Positions 9,439 to 21,127 of a stretch of 64,000 nucleotides of DNA are shown piece after piece. Source of the stretch: Brachionus manjavacas (Eukaryota; Rotifera; Eurotatoria; Ploima; Brachionidae); assembly GCA_019054805.1 (NCBI GenBank), contig JAHQIY010000002.1:7006001-7070000 (forward strand). Reading direction: 5' to 3'. The first letter of the stretch is position 1. Every line of letters starts with the position of its first letter. The position numbers were made by a program, and so were the translations under genes. The notes under the pieces were generated by a model. The model saw only the letters and a list, made by a program, of their open reading frames with translations. It did not search any database and was not told the origin of the DNA.

Positions 9439-11856
9439 CTAAATTAACTTTAATTTTTGACTGTCCAACTTAACAGTTTTGCACATACTCGAATGCCAAT
9501 AGCCATGAATATCATCAAACACTTTTTTTTCAATGCCAGTATATCTGTCCATATGAAGTTTGATACACATGTCGCAAAACATGGAAAATCGTGATGGATT
9601 AAAATCAAAAGTAACATGTTGTTTCCATTCAAAATAAGAATTGTAAGCAGATGAGTTCTTGTCCAAATAAATAAGATAATCGGCTAAATGCTTAGGGCTA
9701 TCAAAATCACTTGCATCAATAAAACCAGATTTTGGTATCTGAAAAAAAAAAATTTTTTTTTCAAAAATTTGTTAAAATTTGTTTTTTAAAAATACAATAA
9801 TTATTTAACAGGGACTGCATCGCCAGAATTGGCGCTAAATGAAATAAATAAAATGTATCTACTGTTGCAATAACATCGGAAAAGTGCGATGTTTCAAATA
9901 AAATAAACGTTTCAATTTTATGTTGCAAGCATTTTCATATTTGAAATTAAACTTCTAAGTGAAATAGATCGAGTTTAAATTTTAAATGCTAGAAATCTAA
10001 TCATCTTTTATCAGTAAGACAAACTATTCTATTGATGAGTAGGATCCTTCTCAAGATAACTAAAATAGTATTTTTTTCAATTTTAAAAATAAAAATTAAA
10101 CTCTTTCTATCTCACTAAGAAGCTTAATTTTAAACATGAAAATACTTGCAAAATTAAATTAAAATTACTTTTTTTTTGAAAATGAATAAAATAAAAATAT
10201 CGCACTATTTCAATGTTATTTCAACAGTAGATTCATTTTTTAAATCAAAAAACAAAATTAAACCAATTTTTTAGGGTTCATTTTTTCTCTTTTCTACAAA
10301 GTAATAGAATACTTTTTTTTTAAATGGTCAGATAGTCTCATAACATTATGAATTTTTTAATTTAAAATAAAATTTTACTTTAAAGCAAGTAATTCTATTT
10401 TGAATCGAATTGACAAATTTTAATTTTATTTGAATTTTTTTCATATTCTTTTTCTTATGAGTCTCTAATTAATAAAAAATAATAATAATTTAAGAAAAAA
10501 TTTGCAATAGCAAAGGAACGTCTCAAAGCTTTGTTCAACTGGAAAAATCTACGCATTAAATTACACAATCTGAATATTGTTAAAAAAGATAATACGTTTG
10601 CGCTAGAAATGTAAATAAATTTTTTAGTTTAATTACAAATTATCTCCAAAATAAATTTTCATTCAATAAATTAATTTTTTTTATAGTTTAAAATTAATTT
10701 TAGTTTACTTTTAAAAAAAAAAATTAAAATCTGATTTTTTAATTTTTTTCTTTTGTTAGGTTTCGATAGTAAAAATTATTTTTTATCTAATTCATTGAAT
10801 AGAAATCACACTGAATTTATATTGAAAAAAATCTTCTTACATAATGATCGTATGGGCCTCCCCCAAAAACAACTGGAATTATATCATATTTTAGAATTAC
10901 AAAAAACTTCTCGGTAATGTAATCCCTGCAGACCGAATTCTCGAATGCAAAATAGAATTTATACTCAGTTGCCAAAATTGTTTTGCAATCACCAAGCGTC
11001 GAATTCTTGAATTGATTTGGACATGGTTTCCCACATTTTCCGAAAACATTCACAGATACAAATTGTTGAAGCTCTCTGATCAATTCCAATCTTTTACTTG
11101 TACCACCGCAATTGCTTATTACGGCTGCAGCGAAATCAGTTTTTCCAGCAAGAAAGTCTTTTTTAAAATTAAATTTTTCATTTCTGTTCCATCGCATTTT
11201 GCTACTCGTGGCATAAAAAAAAGGAAAATCAGAATCAATTCTGTATGTTGCTGTTAGATTAAAAATTCCATTAAACTTTTTTAAATTGGGGGAATGCACT
11301 GGTGATTCGAAGAGGGTAAATACCCATCGCTGATTTTGATTCCTTTCCAAAGGAATACTTCTTATTCCGTCTCTCATGTGAACAATGACCAAGTCTGCCT
11401 TATTTATCATTGCTTTATCGTTAGTTAATTCGCATTTAGTCACTGGACACTTTCCATTAATGAATGCTTTTTCTTTGCCAAGTTCAAGTCCAAAATTTTT
11501 GATCCGAAAAAAGGGGTCCATAGTAAAATTGTTTTCAAAGTTTCGGTATTTTGTAGACATTCAAAATTTATTGACTTGTTCTCTAATAAAGAAACAGACT
11601 TTGGATACTGAGATCCATTTATTGAAACTGTGTAACTATTCACGCCTGGTAGAAAAATACTGCAATTTGGTAACGATACATTATTTAGATCATGATTGAA
11701 TGGAACAACCTGGCTGTGTTTTTCAATTAGATAGACCGGATCGAATGAATGAAAATAAAATTTAACCGAACATAGAATTAATATAAAACTTGTGAGAACA
11801 AAAAATAAAAATATTCGTTGTATTTTGGAGTCTAGTTGTTCGAACTGGAATGTCAT
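9439..11856 (-). CDS. Alpha-1,3-fucosyltransferase-like (GT10), two exons, apparent frameshift
   Basis: It should transfer fucose from GDP-fucose to glycans in the Golgi lumen. Exon 1 runs 11856-10841 and exon 2 runs 9738-9439. The donor reads CATTAT|GTAAGA, the acceptor is a T-rich CAG, and the phase is 0. The N-terminus has a single hydrophobic anchor (RIFLFFVLTSFILILC, about residues 14-30), as expected for a type II Golgi enzyme. Family signatures are ILLWTPFF, KCPVTKCELTND, the GDP-fucose-binding region FAFENSVCRDYITEKFF followed by VVFGG.PYDHY, and the C-terminal FIDASDFDSPKHLADYL plus YFEWK in exon 2. About 438 residues are expected. Oddity: the frame changes within exon 1 at an A-run (11496-11500 on the plus strand). 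One base appears to be missing, and both sides match the family well. This is a sequencing error or a recent null allele. Confidence 0.85.
9739..10840 (-). other. Intron of the fucosyltransferase gene, 1102 bp
   Basis: Much longer than the 42-160 bp introns elsewhere in the window. It is AT-rich. One 40-codon open stretch on the plus strand (10495-10614, containing AIAKERLKALFNWKNLRIKL) looks faintly protein-like but could not be assigned. Confidence 0.55.
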
Positions 11857-12326
11857 TTCTAAAATTTTAATATTTCATCTAAATAAATTTCAATTGATTA
11901 ATTTAAGAGCTTATTGTTTTGGACTAGTTTTTTAAAACTGCTTGATTTATGATAAATACAAAAATTATTTTGTCATAAATATATTTATTTTTTACTATTA
12001 GAAACGTAAAGTTTGTCCCGTTTTTTTCCCTATAATTTTTTGATTTAAATACACCTTTATACCTGAGTAAAACCAATGCTCATAAATTTGTCCTCTTCTT
12101 CTAGCAATTTTTTTTTCTCAAAATTTTTTTTGGTTTGTGGCATGCATGAATCAATCATACAAAAATTTATTTAATTAAAATTTGCGTTTTCATCAAAATT
12201 TTATTCAAATTTTTGCTATAAAAATAATTTAAAAATAAAAACATTGTTTCTTGATTTAAAAAAAAAAACATTAAAAAAATAGGAATCATTTACTAAATTT
12301 TGAATTTATTTTTCAACTAAATTCTA
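11857..12326. other. Intergenic spacer, 470 bp
   Basis: AT-rich. It holds the promoter side of the fucosyltransferase gene and the 3' side of the next minus-strand gene. No site can be defined. Confidence 0.4.
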
Positions 12327-12848
12327 CTAAACAAAGGATCCGATGTCAGAAAAAGCACTGTGGTCCGAAATGCTGTAGTAATCACTCTCGGAAGACTCAT
12401 CCTGTTCGGCACACAGCGCAAGGTCCAGCTCTTGCAGTTTTTTAAATTGATTATCTAAAATAATTTTGTTGTTGAGTATGACGCGCAAATATTTTTCTTT
12501 TAATAATTGAATGTTTAGTGGTACATGGCTACTAGTTATAGACTCATATAAATGATTTAAATCTTGTTTTTTGGCGCTAACAAAAACTTTTTTTCGAATT
12601 ATAAAACAAGATGTCAAACCAAAAAGCTTGATAAATTTGGAGATTCTCTCGCTTGAGTTGATTGTTTTTTCGTGTGAGTCAATTTTGAAGTAAAGAAGAT
12701 AAGTTCGGCTCAGTTGGGCCAGATTGCGGTGTTTAAATTCGAGTTTTTTAAGGACTAATTCAATTAATTGTTGGCCCGTGATCTCTGGGTGAGTGGACAG
12801 GTTTAAACTTAGCTGATTGCTTCCCATGCGAACTACAACTCGAACCAT
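12327..12848 (-). CDS. Small protein with possible Ras-association-like domain
   Basis: A single-exon frame gives 173 residues from the ATG at 12848. The frame is open further up to 12977, but the extra 43 residues look like untranslated sequence. Residues 1-90 start MVRVVVRMGSNQLSLNLS, contain ITGQQLIELVLKKLEFKHRN, and end in a strand-like FIIRKKVFVS. This strand-strand-helix-strand pattern is reminiscent of the ubiquitin-fold RA domain at the N-terminus of RASSF7-10-type proteins. The C-terminus is acidic and Ser-rich (EQDESSESDYYSISDHSAFS) and could be phosphorylated. No signal peptide or membrane segment is seen. The RA assignment is inference from pattern. It could equally be an unrelated ubiquitin-like fold or an unknown protein. 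Confidence 0.5.
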   Translation of the reverse strand: MVRVVVRMGSNQLSLNLSTHPEITGQQLIELVLKKLEFKHRNLAQLSRTYLLYFKIDSHEKTINSSERISKFIKLFGLTSCFIIRKKVFVSAKKQDLNHLYESITSSHVPLNIQLLKEKYLRVILNNKIILDNQFKKLQELDLALCAEQDESSESDYYSISDHSAFSDIGSFV

Positions 12849-12977
12849 TTTTGTGATGGAAAAGAAAATATTGAGTTTATATAAGCTGGATGGATGTTGC
12901 AGTTTGGCTTGAATTAAAAGCGTTGAGCTTAGCGATGGTGTGATTAAACCTGTTAATTTTTGCCAGTCTGCTGACAA

Positions 12978-15599
12978 CTGAAAGTTTATGCACTTGCTAT
13001 CTAATTCAAGAAATATCGATTAACAAATGATGAGATTGATTGATTGATTAATTTTTTTTATTATACACTAATTTGGATGATTGATTAATCAACATTAATC
13101 AACACGAGGAATAATTTTTATTTTAATAAATTTTTTTTACTTATTTTACTTTGAATTTTTATTTAATTTTTTAAATATCTTTTTACGTTAATCTGAAGGA
13201 GCCTTATTTCGGCCTAGATAAAACAAATAAAAAATACCAAAATTTTCTAATCATTTAATCTAAATAGTATGAAAAACTGAATGTTAAAATAAAATTTTGT
13301 ATTTAAATTTTTCTTTATAAGATTTGTCAATTGGAGTTAGACTTAGTTAAAAAGATAAAAAAATAAATGATGATTTATTGTAATTGTCATTCAATAATAA
13401 TATTAATAAAAAAATATAGTGAATAATCTTCGTACTTTTTTTTAATCTCATAAAAATGAAGAATTAAAATAAGTTTTTTTGTTAATCAGTAATATTCACA
13501 GCTAATTAGCAAAATCGATTCGATTTCATTCCCAACTAAACAAGCTAACATCTTAAGTAACAAGAAAATTATAAATCTATCTATTTATTAAAAAATAATT
13601 TAGGATAATAATTTTCTATTTAACAATTTATATTTTTTTTAAAACTTTTTAAAATAAATTTTATAAATTTGCAAATCTTACAAAATTAAGTCCAAAAAAT
13701 AATTTTTGCTTAGGAGCTTTCCAGAAAAGCCTGAGCCTTCGTTTGAACCATCTTAATAATAATAAATAATAATTGTGCCTTTTCTATCCTAGTGAATAAT
13801 AAAGAGGCATTTCCTTTTCAAATTGCTTTTTATGAACTTTCTTGCCACCGTAATAAAAATTTAAAAATATTTTATTTCAATAGTAATTAATAAAAAATGA
13901 TTTTTAAAAAGGTTAAAAAAAATGAAATAGTTTTTATGGTCTATTAACGGTGCAGAAATCCATGAAAATAAATTAAAAAGTTCATTCGACAATTTTTTCA
14001 AAAAAAAAATAGCACAAAAAGTATTGTTATTATTACTTAATTATTATTTCTCAATTTTTAATCAATTTTTACGAACGATTTTTTATTTATTTTTAAATTT
14101 ATTGAAATATGCATTTATTTCATTATTTACCAAAATACTAGTCAATATTTATTTTCATTTTTTTTATTCTTAGTCGCTTATCTTTCTAATTTTTTATGTT
14201 TTTTATTCAATCGCTAGGCTGATAAGAAGGACTCTGATCCATTCTGAGCTGCCTGGGGTATTCCCTAAACTATTTAATTAAATAAATAAATAAATAAATT
14301 TATTGAAAGGCAGCTAAATATAGGTATAGCCCAAAAGAAATACCTTAATAACTCTAAAATTAAATTAGAAAATAAATAAAACCAATAATTTATAATCTTA
14401 TATCTTTGTTTTCATAAAACACTGTAGTATTTTTTTCTCTGAGAAAAAATTTATCATCTATGACTTCTATTTTCAAATTAATTGATTTAAAAATTTTATT
14501 TCAATTGCCTATTTTCTTAGAATCCAATGAATAATTTAAATAACAAAACAAAATTAAGGGAAATTGAAGAGCGAAATATTTAAAAATGAAAACAAACCTA
14601 TTTAGTGTTTAATTAAACTTTTTGTTGGATAGTTTGAAATATTTAACTTTTAATTAAATCTTATTTTTTTTTAAAATAAATTCCAAATTTTAGAATTCTA
14701 TTTTGTCTATTTTAAAATTTATCAATTAATTAATTTGAAATAAATTATAATTGATATGATTTTATTAATGTTGTGAACCATTCTGCAAAGAAATTAACAA
14801 AATTTTAATAAAAAATTTTTAGCTGTTTTTTAACACGAAGCATTTTTAAGCTCCAAACATCACTAATTAAATTTAAATTTTTTGGTTATTTCAAAAAAAA
14901 AAGGGAAATTTCTGCTTATCTAAAATTAATTCCTTATTAACTCTTGTAGAAACGACGATACTTTTTCAAAATTCTTTTTCAAAAAAATATACAATTTTAA
15001 ATTTTTTCAAGATGAACAGTATTATAACACAAAAAATGATGAAAATAGAAATTTTAAAAAGCTATAAAAAGTGTTTTACAATTGAAGAAAATCTTCAAAT
15101 TTCTTTGAATAATTTTGAATCATATTTTTGTTTTAGTTGTAAAATAAACATACAAATTAGCAAACCAGTTTCGTCACGATCGATTTTTTGATCTGTGATA
15201 GTGAGTGAAAAAATTATAAATGGGCTGTTTTATCGATTGAATAAAAATTTTAAGGCCAAGCCCTCAGACGATTCTGAATAGTTTTTCTTATTTTTTACCT
15301 TTTTACTTTTAAAAACCGCACGCGTGTTAAAATGTCAATAAACAATTAAAGATAACAGAGATATTGAAAATAGCAAATGATAGAAAATATTTAGACAATT
15401 TTTGTGCCAGAAAATATTTGATTTTCCTATAATAAAACACAATTTAAAAAAAATTCTTTTTTAAATTTATTTATTTAAATTAGATTAGTATATGAATAAA
15501 GCTAAATTAAACAGTGTATAGTTTTTTTCATAGAGAAACAATTTGAAATAAACTCTAGAATGAAAATTAGATCAGTTTGTTGTAATTGAAACACTAAAG
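12978..15599. other. Intergenic AT-rich region with LINE-tail scraps
   Basis: No gene was recognised over 2.6 kb. Two short islands resemble LINE 3' termini, at 13190-13235 (TGAAGGAGCCTTATTTCGG) and 14215-14300 (see separate entry). The rest is simple AT-rich sequence. Confidence 0.45.
14215..14300 (+). mobile_element. LINE 3'-end fragment with (AAAT)n tail
   Basis: The stretch GAGCTGCCTGGGGTATTCCC followed by ATTAAATAAATAAATAAAT resembles the terminal hairpin-plus-tail of LINEs elsewhere in the window (8975-9050, and ACCTGGGGATCACCC at 53103-53117). No coding part is attached. Confidence 0.4.
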
Positions 15600-16494
15600 A
15601 TGAAAATCATTTTCATAATTCTATTTGCTTTTGTCTACTGTCAAAATGTAAATATTGAACTTAAAATTAATTTAAAATCGAGTAAAATTTCAAAATTTAA
15701 TAAAAAAAAAATTAAGTTTTTTCTTAAAATTAGAAAATAGTGATTGCAATGAAGAATGTTTAAATGGAACCCAATGCTTTCAAATAACACATTCAATTTC
15801 TCGGTGTAGCGATCATTGTCGAAAAACCTGGACTTGTGGTTCTCCTTTAATCAAAACCTCAGATCGAATGTTTTCAGAAAGTGCAGATGCTTTTGAACCT
15901 TTGATTACACCAGAAGAATTTATTAGTGCTGTCAAGTCGGCTGGATACCCGGAACCTAATGAAGAAAAATTTCACAATTTAGTCTCATATGCAGAATCAG
16001 CTGGAGGTATCATTTCGAAAAGAGAGTTAGCCATGTTTTTAGCACAGATATTGTGGGAATCAGATGGTTTGCAGGCAAAAATTGAATATGCATGCTCTGG
16101 CCCCAGTGGGTGTCCCTATTCGTATAAATCATCGAGTGACGAGCCCGGAAGGCAATACTTTGGACGAGGATATATTCAATTAACTTATTCTGGAAATTAT
16201 CGGGCAGCAAGTTATGATTTGTTCAAGGATGATAGATTGGTAAAAAATCCCGATTTAATTGTTGAAAATGATGACGTTTCTTGGGCGACTGCATTCTGGT
16301 TTTGGAAAACAAATGTCGGATACTATTCGGGTGTTGAACAAGGCAAATTTGGGGTAACTACTAAAGCTATCAATGGAGCTTTGGAGTGTGGTGGATCGGA
16401 TAGCCAAAAGGCAAAATCAAGATTTAGGATTTATAGCAAAGTTTTAAACGCGTTTAATATTAATGAAAATCCCGATGAAAGTGGTTGTTATTAA
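15600..16494 (+). CDS. Secreted GH19-family chitinase, two exons
   Basis: A predicted endochitinase that hydrolyses beta-1,4-linked N-acetylglucosamine outside the cell. Exon 1 is 15600-15681 and encodes a signal peptide (MKIIFIILFAFVYCQN). A 52-bp intron (15682-15733) joins in phase 1. Exon 2 is 15734-16494. Total about 280 residues. A short Cys-rich segment (DCNEECLNGTQC...CSDHCRKTWTC) precedes the catalytic domain. The catalytic domain shows the GH19 hallmarks: MFLAQILWESDGLQ with the presumed acid Glu at about residue 136, a second Glu about nine residues later in KIEYAC (about 145), and the substrate-cleft motif YFGRGYIQLTYSGNY (about 169-183). It ends in a Cys-containing GGSDS...ESGCY tail. 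All key residues appear intact. The upstream donor is GTAAAA. An alternative GTAAAT donor at 15648 would not keep the frame. Confidence 0.88.
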
Positions 16495-17079
16495 AATTAT
16501 TTTTATACTTTAATTGACTCAATCAAGTTAAATTTTTTTGTTAATAATTTTTTTTAATTTAAAAAGACAGTCTTTAAATTTTTAATAATATTTTTTAAAA
16601 AATTACCGCGTTTCTAATTGATTCTTAAATTCTAAGGATTTTTTAAAAACAATACTTATAAATAGCTATTAGGTTATAGAATTTAAGCCTTCAATATTAA
16701 AGTTTGTAAATAATAATTTTTTATAATGTTTTTTGAATCTAACTAACAAGTAAATTTTCAATAGTTTTTTTGCAGTTTTCATTAAGAAAGAAATTATTTG
16801 AGGTAAGTTATCTGAAAATAAATAAATTTAAATTTTCTGTATAAGAAAAAAATATTGTCGACAGTTTGTCGATGCTATCTAAAATCCGATTGCTCCTGAA
16901 TTAGTAAAGGTTTGAGTTAAATTAATTATTTCTTTATCTTTTGTTTATCAAGCCAATGTTAGGACCAAAAATTTTTCATCATTATCCTTTTGTAATGCTA
17001 TAAATACTTTAAATTATTTTTCGGAAATCTAGTAATTTGATATATAAAATAAATAAAAAATTTAAAAAAAACACCAAAG

Positions 17080-17245
17080 ATTGTTGTGGTTAAGAAAACC
17101 GTATTCAAAAAGCAAAGTTAAGGATCTTCTCTGCTTTACACTTGATTATAATGACTAAAGTTCAAAATGTAGCTTATTTGGGTTTGCCAATTGGAGAAAG
17201 TGAGTTTGTACCAGATAATTTTTTTTGGTGTAACTGCTGTATTTG
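17080..17245 (+). pseudogene. Possible LINE remnant
   Basis: A short stretch reads VAYLGLPIGESEF near 17165-17205. 'YLGLPIG' is a phrase common in LINE RT thumb regions. Flanking frames are broken, and with so little sequence the call is tentative. Confidence 0.3.
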
Positions 17246-18247
17246 ATTAAATCATGATTCGAAGATACATACTAAGAAAAGGTAAATGGAATTTATCATT
17301 TTAATCAAAAAGTTTTTTTTTAAACTATTTCAAATAATGAAATTTTTTAAGAAAACTCTGTTAACTTTTGTTTGAATCGTGCAATTAATCAAATATCTAG
17401 TACTGGGTGATTTTTTCTAGATACTTTGATGTAAAATGTAAAAAAATCTAATCCTAATATAAATAAAATTTTAAAAAGTCGATTTTAAAATTAACTGCTC
17501 TATGTTTTTATTTCTTTTTCGATATTCGTTTTCACTTGAATATTTAAAACTTAATATAGCCCCATTAAAAAGAGTAAAATGTATCGGTTGGCGATTTATT
17601 TTAATTACACCGAATACTTTCAGATCTCCTTTCAGATAGTACTTTTACTTTGTCAGCCGATTTTCAGCCAAGGGGTCTGAGTCGTTCTCCATCCTGCGGA
17701 AAATTGTACTTGCGAACTCTATTAGATGGAATTCAGAAAAAAATGTTTAGTGCAAATAATTCTAAAAAAATTAAAAAAATTTGAAATTAAAAAGCAAGAA
17801 ACTTTTGTTTCTAAATTCGTAAAAAAAATTTTCAGATTGATTTAAAAACCTTCTCTCCTACTCAAGGACCACATGTTAACTGTTAAAATTTGTCACGAGT
17901 AAATAAAAAAAACAGCTTAATAAACAAAGATTATGAAATTTTATCTAGTTTTCTAAAATAACAAGTTTTTTTTAAAAATTATTTTTTGACAAGCTTTTTT
18001 GGCATTTTTTTTTAGACTCATAAATGATTTAAACCCTAAAGTCCAGAATTTATGATGAAAAAGCTTCAAAATTTCAAAATTTTGTAAAAAATCGAACAAT
18101 TACAAATTTGACAATTTTTTTAAATATCTTTTGATCAAAATAACACATTTGGTTAAAATCTAAAATTCTAAATAACTATAATTTATTTTCTAAATTTTTT
18201 TTAAAGAATTCTCATTAATGTAGAACAAAAATTATATGATCCAAAAG

Positions 18248-18490
18248 CAAATAAGCTAAGCTACAATTTAATATACAATATTTGTTGGTTGTGCAGCGTT
18301 AGCTTAAGTTCATCTAGGTTCCTCATTTTCTGTACATCTTTTTCCAATAAAATTTGCTTAAAATTCACCTTTACTTCTTCAATTAATTCCCCTATGCTTC
18401 CAAATATGCTGGGTTGCAAATTTTTTACACACAATAATCATATGCATTCATTGATTCAGAGTCTTCCAACAAAAAACTTCCGAAGATAAC
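18248..18490 (-). pseudogene. Unrecognised coding-like remnant
   Basis: On the minus strand an open stretch reads LQPSIFGSIGELIEEVKVNF and continues KQILLEKDVQKMRNLDELKL before a stop near 18255. A preceding piece in another frame reads LLEDSESMNAYDYC. It looks like eroded helical protein sequence, possibly from a transposase, but I do not recognise it. Confidence 0.25.
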
Positions 18491-19719
18491 AAATTAAAGC
18501 TTATTTTAATCAGGATAAAATTCTTTAAAAAATGATGCATCGAACTAGCATTCTAAATTTCATTATCATTAAGGAAAAAGAAGGCCTTTGCCAAAAAAAA
18601 TATTTTCAAAAAGAGCTTATAATTTTTGAAAACTAGATAAAATATCATACTCTTTGTTAAATTTTCTAAAGTTAAAAATTTTTTCTTTTTGAAATTTCGG
18701 ACAGCCATTTTTGACCTCCTGTTAGATTTTGGATTTGAATTACTTAAATAAGACTTTTTCCCTTTTATCACGCGGTTCAATTCGTAATCTTAGAAGCAAG
18801 TTGACCGTCTCATTTTTTCGAACTAATTACTCAGCAATGAATAATAGATTATAGGGAGCTGGCTGGTTTTTAGATATTTTTTTTTCAAATTCCCCTAGCA
18901 AAAGTTGAACTTTTCAATTAAATAAATTTTTTTCAACATTTTTTTCTTTATTGTATCGCATTTTTAGATCAAAGATTGATAACAAATTAAAACATTTTTA
19001 TAAAATTATCTTTTAAATTAGGTAAAAATTTAACTTAAATTGCAAAAATTCAATTCAAATTGCGTTATAAAAGTTCCTTGAAAAACTCGCCCTGTACCTT
19101 ATGCCCGACTCACTATTTAAATTTTTCCATTTTATCTAACTCACTAAAACATTTTATTTAAAATTTTTATCGATCCGATGGAGCTTTTTCTTAGTATATA
19201 AATAAACTTATAAATAGAATAACTTATTTTATTAACACAATTTTTTTTTACAATAAAAGAAGAAATGGACCAAGTTTAAGAACTTTGAATCAGCTAAATT
19301 TTGAAATAAACTTTAATTTTAAACAATCATTTTGATTTTAATTTAAATTCAATCATTGAAAATGTTCATAAATATTCAAACCTTTCATTTATGACTTTAA
19401 ATATTACTGTTTTCATCTATTTTACTTTTTAAAAGGTTAGGGTTTTATTAATTAATTGTACTATTCAAAAAAATTTAGTTTTTTTTCAAATTTTTCATTT
19501 TTTATTGATGATTATTTTGATTCTAGTCATCTTAAGAATAATACTAATCTTGAAACATTAGCTTTCCTCCATACGAGTTGAGTCAGTTTTGATATTTCGA
19601 TTTGTTTAAAAAAAGGCTACTAATAAATAAATTTGTTAATCAAAGAAGCAATACGAATTTTGTAATTTTTTTCAAAAAAATCGATTTTCTCATCAAAATT
19701 AGGTTTTAGAAAATTGATT

Positions 19720-20138
19720 CTCTTACAAGTGGTTACTTACTGATTAAAGGTATTTAATTTGTAGCAAAGAAACTCTGAAAGCTCGTAAAAAACTACTAAG
19801 GGATGCTAAAGTTATTATAGTTTAAAGATTTATTTTCGAAATTAAAAAAAAAATTACTATTTTATGTCATCAAGTCTCAATTTTTTTTCTTTTTTACTTT
19901 GTTACTTTATCTTTATTTTTTGAATTCAAAATATTAAAAATTAACAATAAAATAATCTTTAACAAATGTAAATTTGCGAAAATAAATCTTTAAACCATAA
20001 TAACTATTGCATTCCCAAACAGTTTTTTACGAGTTTTCAGAATTTTTGGTCATGTTATATGGTTGTATGGTGGAAACAGGGTCAAACCGAACCTTGAAGT
20101 GCTAAAATTGGAAATTTTAGGCTTTTCACTTGTAAGAG
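19720..20138. mobile_element. Foldback (long inverted-repeat) element
   Basis: An outer pair (CTCTTACAAGTG at 19720-19731 and CACTTGTAAGAG at 20127-20138) and a long inner pair (about 19770-19838 against 19977-20047) are inverted repeats. The inner arms share stretches such as CTCGTAAAAAACT and GTTTAAAGATTTATTTTCG. The right arm contains about 75 bp with no partner on the left. No coding sequence, and no target duplication was found. Confidence 0.65.
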
Positions 20139-21127
20139 CTTTAATATATATCACCATGTCAAATCGACTTTGTGAGTCATATTCTCTAGCTTTTTAGCTA
20201 ACTATCGAGGGGTCTGCGATATCATAAAGTTATTTCGATCCAGAGATATTCGGCTTCAAGTACAGCATACTTTTAAAAGTGTCTAACTTTGCCTGTTATT
20301 TTCCAAAGGAACGGAATGTTCAAAAATTACCTATTTTTAGGTCTGCTTTAATTCCATGATATCTGTTTTGTTTTATTAATTTAAAAAAGAATTCAATTTT
20401 GGAATGGTTCATGTCCTTTAAAATTGTTTGCTCTTAAAAAATTGTTAGATGTATTTTTTTAAATTTTTTTTTTTTTTTCTCATTTTTAATAAGTCTAGGA
20501 GACGCTCAAATTTAAATAAATAATCAAAAATAAATTCAGAATTTCTATTTTATGGTGAAAAGATATGAGGCATAAGCAATATCGGAACAAGTGGTCAATC
20601 ATGAAGAAAAGGATTTTTTCTAAAGGAAATGTCTGAGAACAAGACGACGCTGTCAAGAGCCTAATTGAGCGTGAGCTTTAGAACAGGAAGCGTGTCTTTA
20701 GGCCATAGAGTATTCTCGGACAGCTAATCATCAAGTGTAGCAACAACACAAATTAAAAAGCAATTAAAACAAGTGCATTTTTGCTTGGGTATTCTAACAT
20801 AGTTTATTGAAAATTTTAAGGGTTTTCTTAAACTTAGAGATTAAATTAATCGAACTGGATACACACAATTATCGGCATATTCTCAGCTGGCTGAGAGAGA
20901 GAACTAAAAAGAGAGATTATTTTTTTAAGGTATTTCTCAGAGCACCAGTTCTCAAACATAACCTAGATTTTATCGGTTCTTACATAGTTACTAAAATCAG
21001 CCATTTAATTCGTCTTTATATTCAAAAAAAAGATCATAAATATATATATATATATTTTTTTTTTTTCATATATATTCTCTTCAACTACAAATATCCGTTC
21101 GATTTGGCTAATCGATTTTAAACCAAA
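20139..21127. other. Intergenic region upstream of the membrane-protein gene
   Basis: 20140-20360 and 20550-20760 are less AT-rich than average but have no sustained reading frame. A 104-codon frame at 20807-21121 ends in tandem Tyr/Ile/Phe codons from an (AT)n tract and is probably 5' UTR or chance. The promoter of the gene at 21128 must lie here. Confidence 0.4.

Larger units (their letters stand above)
16495..19719. other. 3.2-kb AT-rich intergenic region
   Basis: No convincing gene. Two weak coding-like scraps are listed separately (17080-17245 plus, 18248-18490 minus). The remaining sequence is poly-A/T-rich and low in complexity. Confidence 0.4.

Noticed and set aside
10495-10614. 40-codon coding-like stretch in the fucosyltransferase intron
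   Set aside because: Opposite strand to the gene, no start codon, no family recognised. Kept only as a note in the intron entry.
15648-15740. Alternative intron of the chitinase using GTAAAT and the last TAG
   Set aside because: Breaks the reading frame. The GTAAAA donor at 15682 with the acceptor at 15733 keeps it.
18553-18780. Minus-strand 75-codon frame
   Set aside because: Lys/Asn/Phe-rich translation of AT-rich DNA with no motif or context.
20807-21121. 104-codon frame just upstream of the membrane-protein gene
   Set aside because: Ends in an (AT)n-derived Ile/Tyr/Phe run, has no domain, and more likely is 5' untranslated sequence, although the first 70 residues look moderately protein-like.
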